NCBI GenBank assembly: GCA_017959135.1
Contig: JAGDBH010000008.1
Location: forward strand, 1 to 6,855
Source of the DNA: Succinivibrio sp.
GTDB taxonomy: Bacteria; Pseudomonadota; Gammaproteobacteria; Enterobacterales; Succinivibrionaceae
Length of the DNA: 6,855 nt
Reading direction: 5' to 3'
The position numbers and the translations under genes are program-made. Each line of letters starts with the position of its first letter. Position 1 is the stretch's first letter. The notes below the pieces were generated by a model. The model had not been told where the DNA came from and did no database searches. It saw only the letters and a list, made by a program, of their open reading frames with translations. Below, piece by piece: positions 6,499 through 6,855 of this stretch.

Positions 6499-6585
6499 AT
6501 AAAAGCCTTAAAAAATCAAGGTAACTCTGCGATTTTAATGGAAAATTTACCCGACGGATATATGCCGGGGAAGACACTGTCCTAA
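6478..6585 (+). CDS. Possible 35-codon upstream ORF in the speA leader
   Basis: An uninterrupted reading frame from ATG 6478 to TAA 6583-6585 encodes 35 residues, with a second in-frame ATG at 6538 giving MENLPDGYMPGKTLS. Neither start has a Shine-Dalgarno at proper spacing; AAGG at 6518-6521 is 16 bases from 6538. An ORF this short can arise by chance. It is listed because its stop falls between the arms of the leader hairpin 6573-6608, so translating ribosomes would change that structure. No known leader peptide is recognised. Confidence 0.15.
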   Translation: MCYINAFIKALKNQGNSAILMENLPDGYMPGKTLS

Positions 6586-6613
6586 TGTTATGAAAATACT
6601 GCAGTGTCATAAT
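6512..6613 (+). promoter_or_regulatory. Putative structured 5' leader of speA
   Basis: Several hairpins can be drawn before speA: AAAATC/GATTTT (6512-6517 with 6531-6536), CCCG/CGGG (6550-6553 with 6566-6569), and GACACTG/CAGTGTC (6573-6579 with 6602-6608, 22-nt loop). TTATGA/TCATAA (6588-6593 with 6607-6612) competes with the last for bases 6607-6608, so the two cannot form together. That is the arrangement expected of a switching leader, but the stems are short. It matches no riboswitch class I can recall. Confidence 0.3.
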
Positions 6614-6646
6614 ACAAAAAGAACTTAAAAATCAGGAATATATTCT

Positions 6647-6665
6647 AGCGTCCTTTGGAGGTGCT
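6647..6665 (+). promoter_or_regulatory. speA Shine-Dalgarno within a hairpin
   Basis: GGAGG (6657-6661) is the speA ribosome binding site, eight bases before GTG 6670. AGCGTCC (6647-6653) can pair with GGA (6657-6659) and TGCT (6662-6665) over a TTT loop with a two-G bulge, placing most of the site in a stem. The hairpin could hold back initiation on an already weaker GTG start. Confidence 0.35.
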
Positions 6666-6669
6666 ACTT

Positions 6670-6855
6670 GTGAACGCATACAACATCGACTGGTGGGGAA
6701 ATAAATACTTTGGAGTAAACAGCAAGGGACACGTTGTTGTTCATCCAAACCCAAATGAAACTGATACCGAGATTGATCTTGCAGATCTAGTAAAGGAAAG
6801 ATCAAAGCTTGGTCAGAGATTACCAGCATTATTCTGTTTCCCTCAGATTCTTCAG
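6670..6855 (+). CDS. speA: Biosynthetic arginine decarboxylase, N-terminal part
   Basis: First 62 codons of a PLP-dependent arginine decarboxylase that makes agmatine from L-arginine, the route to putrescine that does not use ornithine. The segment NAYNIDWWGNKYFGVNSKGH, then the acidic DLADLVKERSKLGQRLPALF and FPQILQ, follows the N-terminus of E. coli SpeA closely. The PLP lysine lies beyond the window, so integrity cannot be judged. E. coli SpeA carries about 36 extra residues before this point; this protein starts almost at the conserved YNI motif, and an in-frame TAG at 6646-6648 rules out a longer version. GTG 6670 is preferred because GGAGG (6657-6661) is eight bases upstream; an in-frame GTG at 6661 overlaps that site. 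Whether speB follows cannot be seen. Confidence 0.9.
   Translation, partial: MNAYNIDWWGNKYFGVNSKGHVVVHPNPNETDTEIDLADLVKERSKLGQRLPALFCFPQILQ

Noticed and set aside
6590..6628. 12-codon ORF MKILQCHNTKRT before speA
   Set aside because: No ribosome binding site within range and far too short to support on its own.
6632..6829. - strand ORF over the speA start
   Set aside because: Antisense to a clear SpeA N-terminus.
1..6855. Mobile element, CRISPR array, toxin-antitoxin or defence genes
   Set aside because: No transposase, repeat-spacer pattern, small paired ORFs or defence domains are visible; base composition looks even across the genes.

Overview
This window looks like ordinary chromosome from a low-GC gammaproteobacterium. 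It holds six complete genes and the 5' end of a seventh: bepA, panC and panD on the + strand, a DUF2066 gene and hda on the - strand, then purM and the start of speA on the + strand. Hda, a DUF2066 protein, an E. coli-sized PanD (126 aa) with every catalytic residue aligned, and a SpeA-type arginine decarboxylase together point to Gammaproteobacteria. The AT-rich base composition and heavy AGA use would suit an anaerobic relative of the Aeromonadales such as Succinivibrionaceae. That placement is inference and was not tested against any database.

Layout. Positions 45-1487 encode the periplasmic metalloprotease/chaperone BepA, followed by a terminator hairpin. Positions 1624-2859 hold a tight panC-panD pair (3 nt gap) that makes pantothenate from beta-alanine and pantoate; panB is not alongside. 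A 12-bp perfect hairpin at 2884-2910 ends panD and, read from the other strand, also ends hda, whose stop codon touches the stem. The - strand operon runs from the DUF2066 gene (4926 down to 3649) into hda (3620 down to 2910). A 427-nt AT-rich non-coding region (4927-5353) separates it from the divergent purM. purM ends at a strong terminator (6431-6459), and a 210-nt leader region precedes the GTG start of speA, which runs off the window end.

How the genes relate. The coding content is mostly housekeeping: outer-membrane assembly quality control (BepA), coenzyme A precursor synthesis (PanC, PanD), DnaA inactivation after replication initiation (Hda), de novo purine synthesis (PurM) and polyamine synthesis (SpeA). 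An hda-containing unit divergent from purM resembles a known gammaproteobacterial arrangement, but here DUF2066 lies between them, with no upp or uraA. The DUF2066 protein is the only product of unknown function.

I see no convincing new multi-gene system, mobile element, CRISPR array, tRNA or rRNA. The places most worth a second look are non-coding. One is the speA leader, with several hairpins, two mutually exclusive pairings, a hairpin holding the Shine-Dalgarno sequence, and a possible short upstream ORF. The other is the divergent DUF2066/purM region, with several dyads including a near-consensus FNR-type box. These are read by eye and remain candidates.
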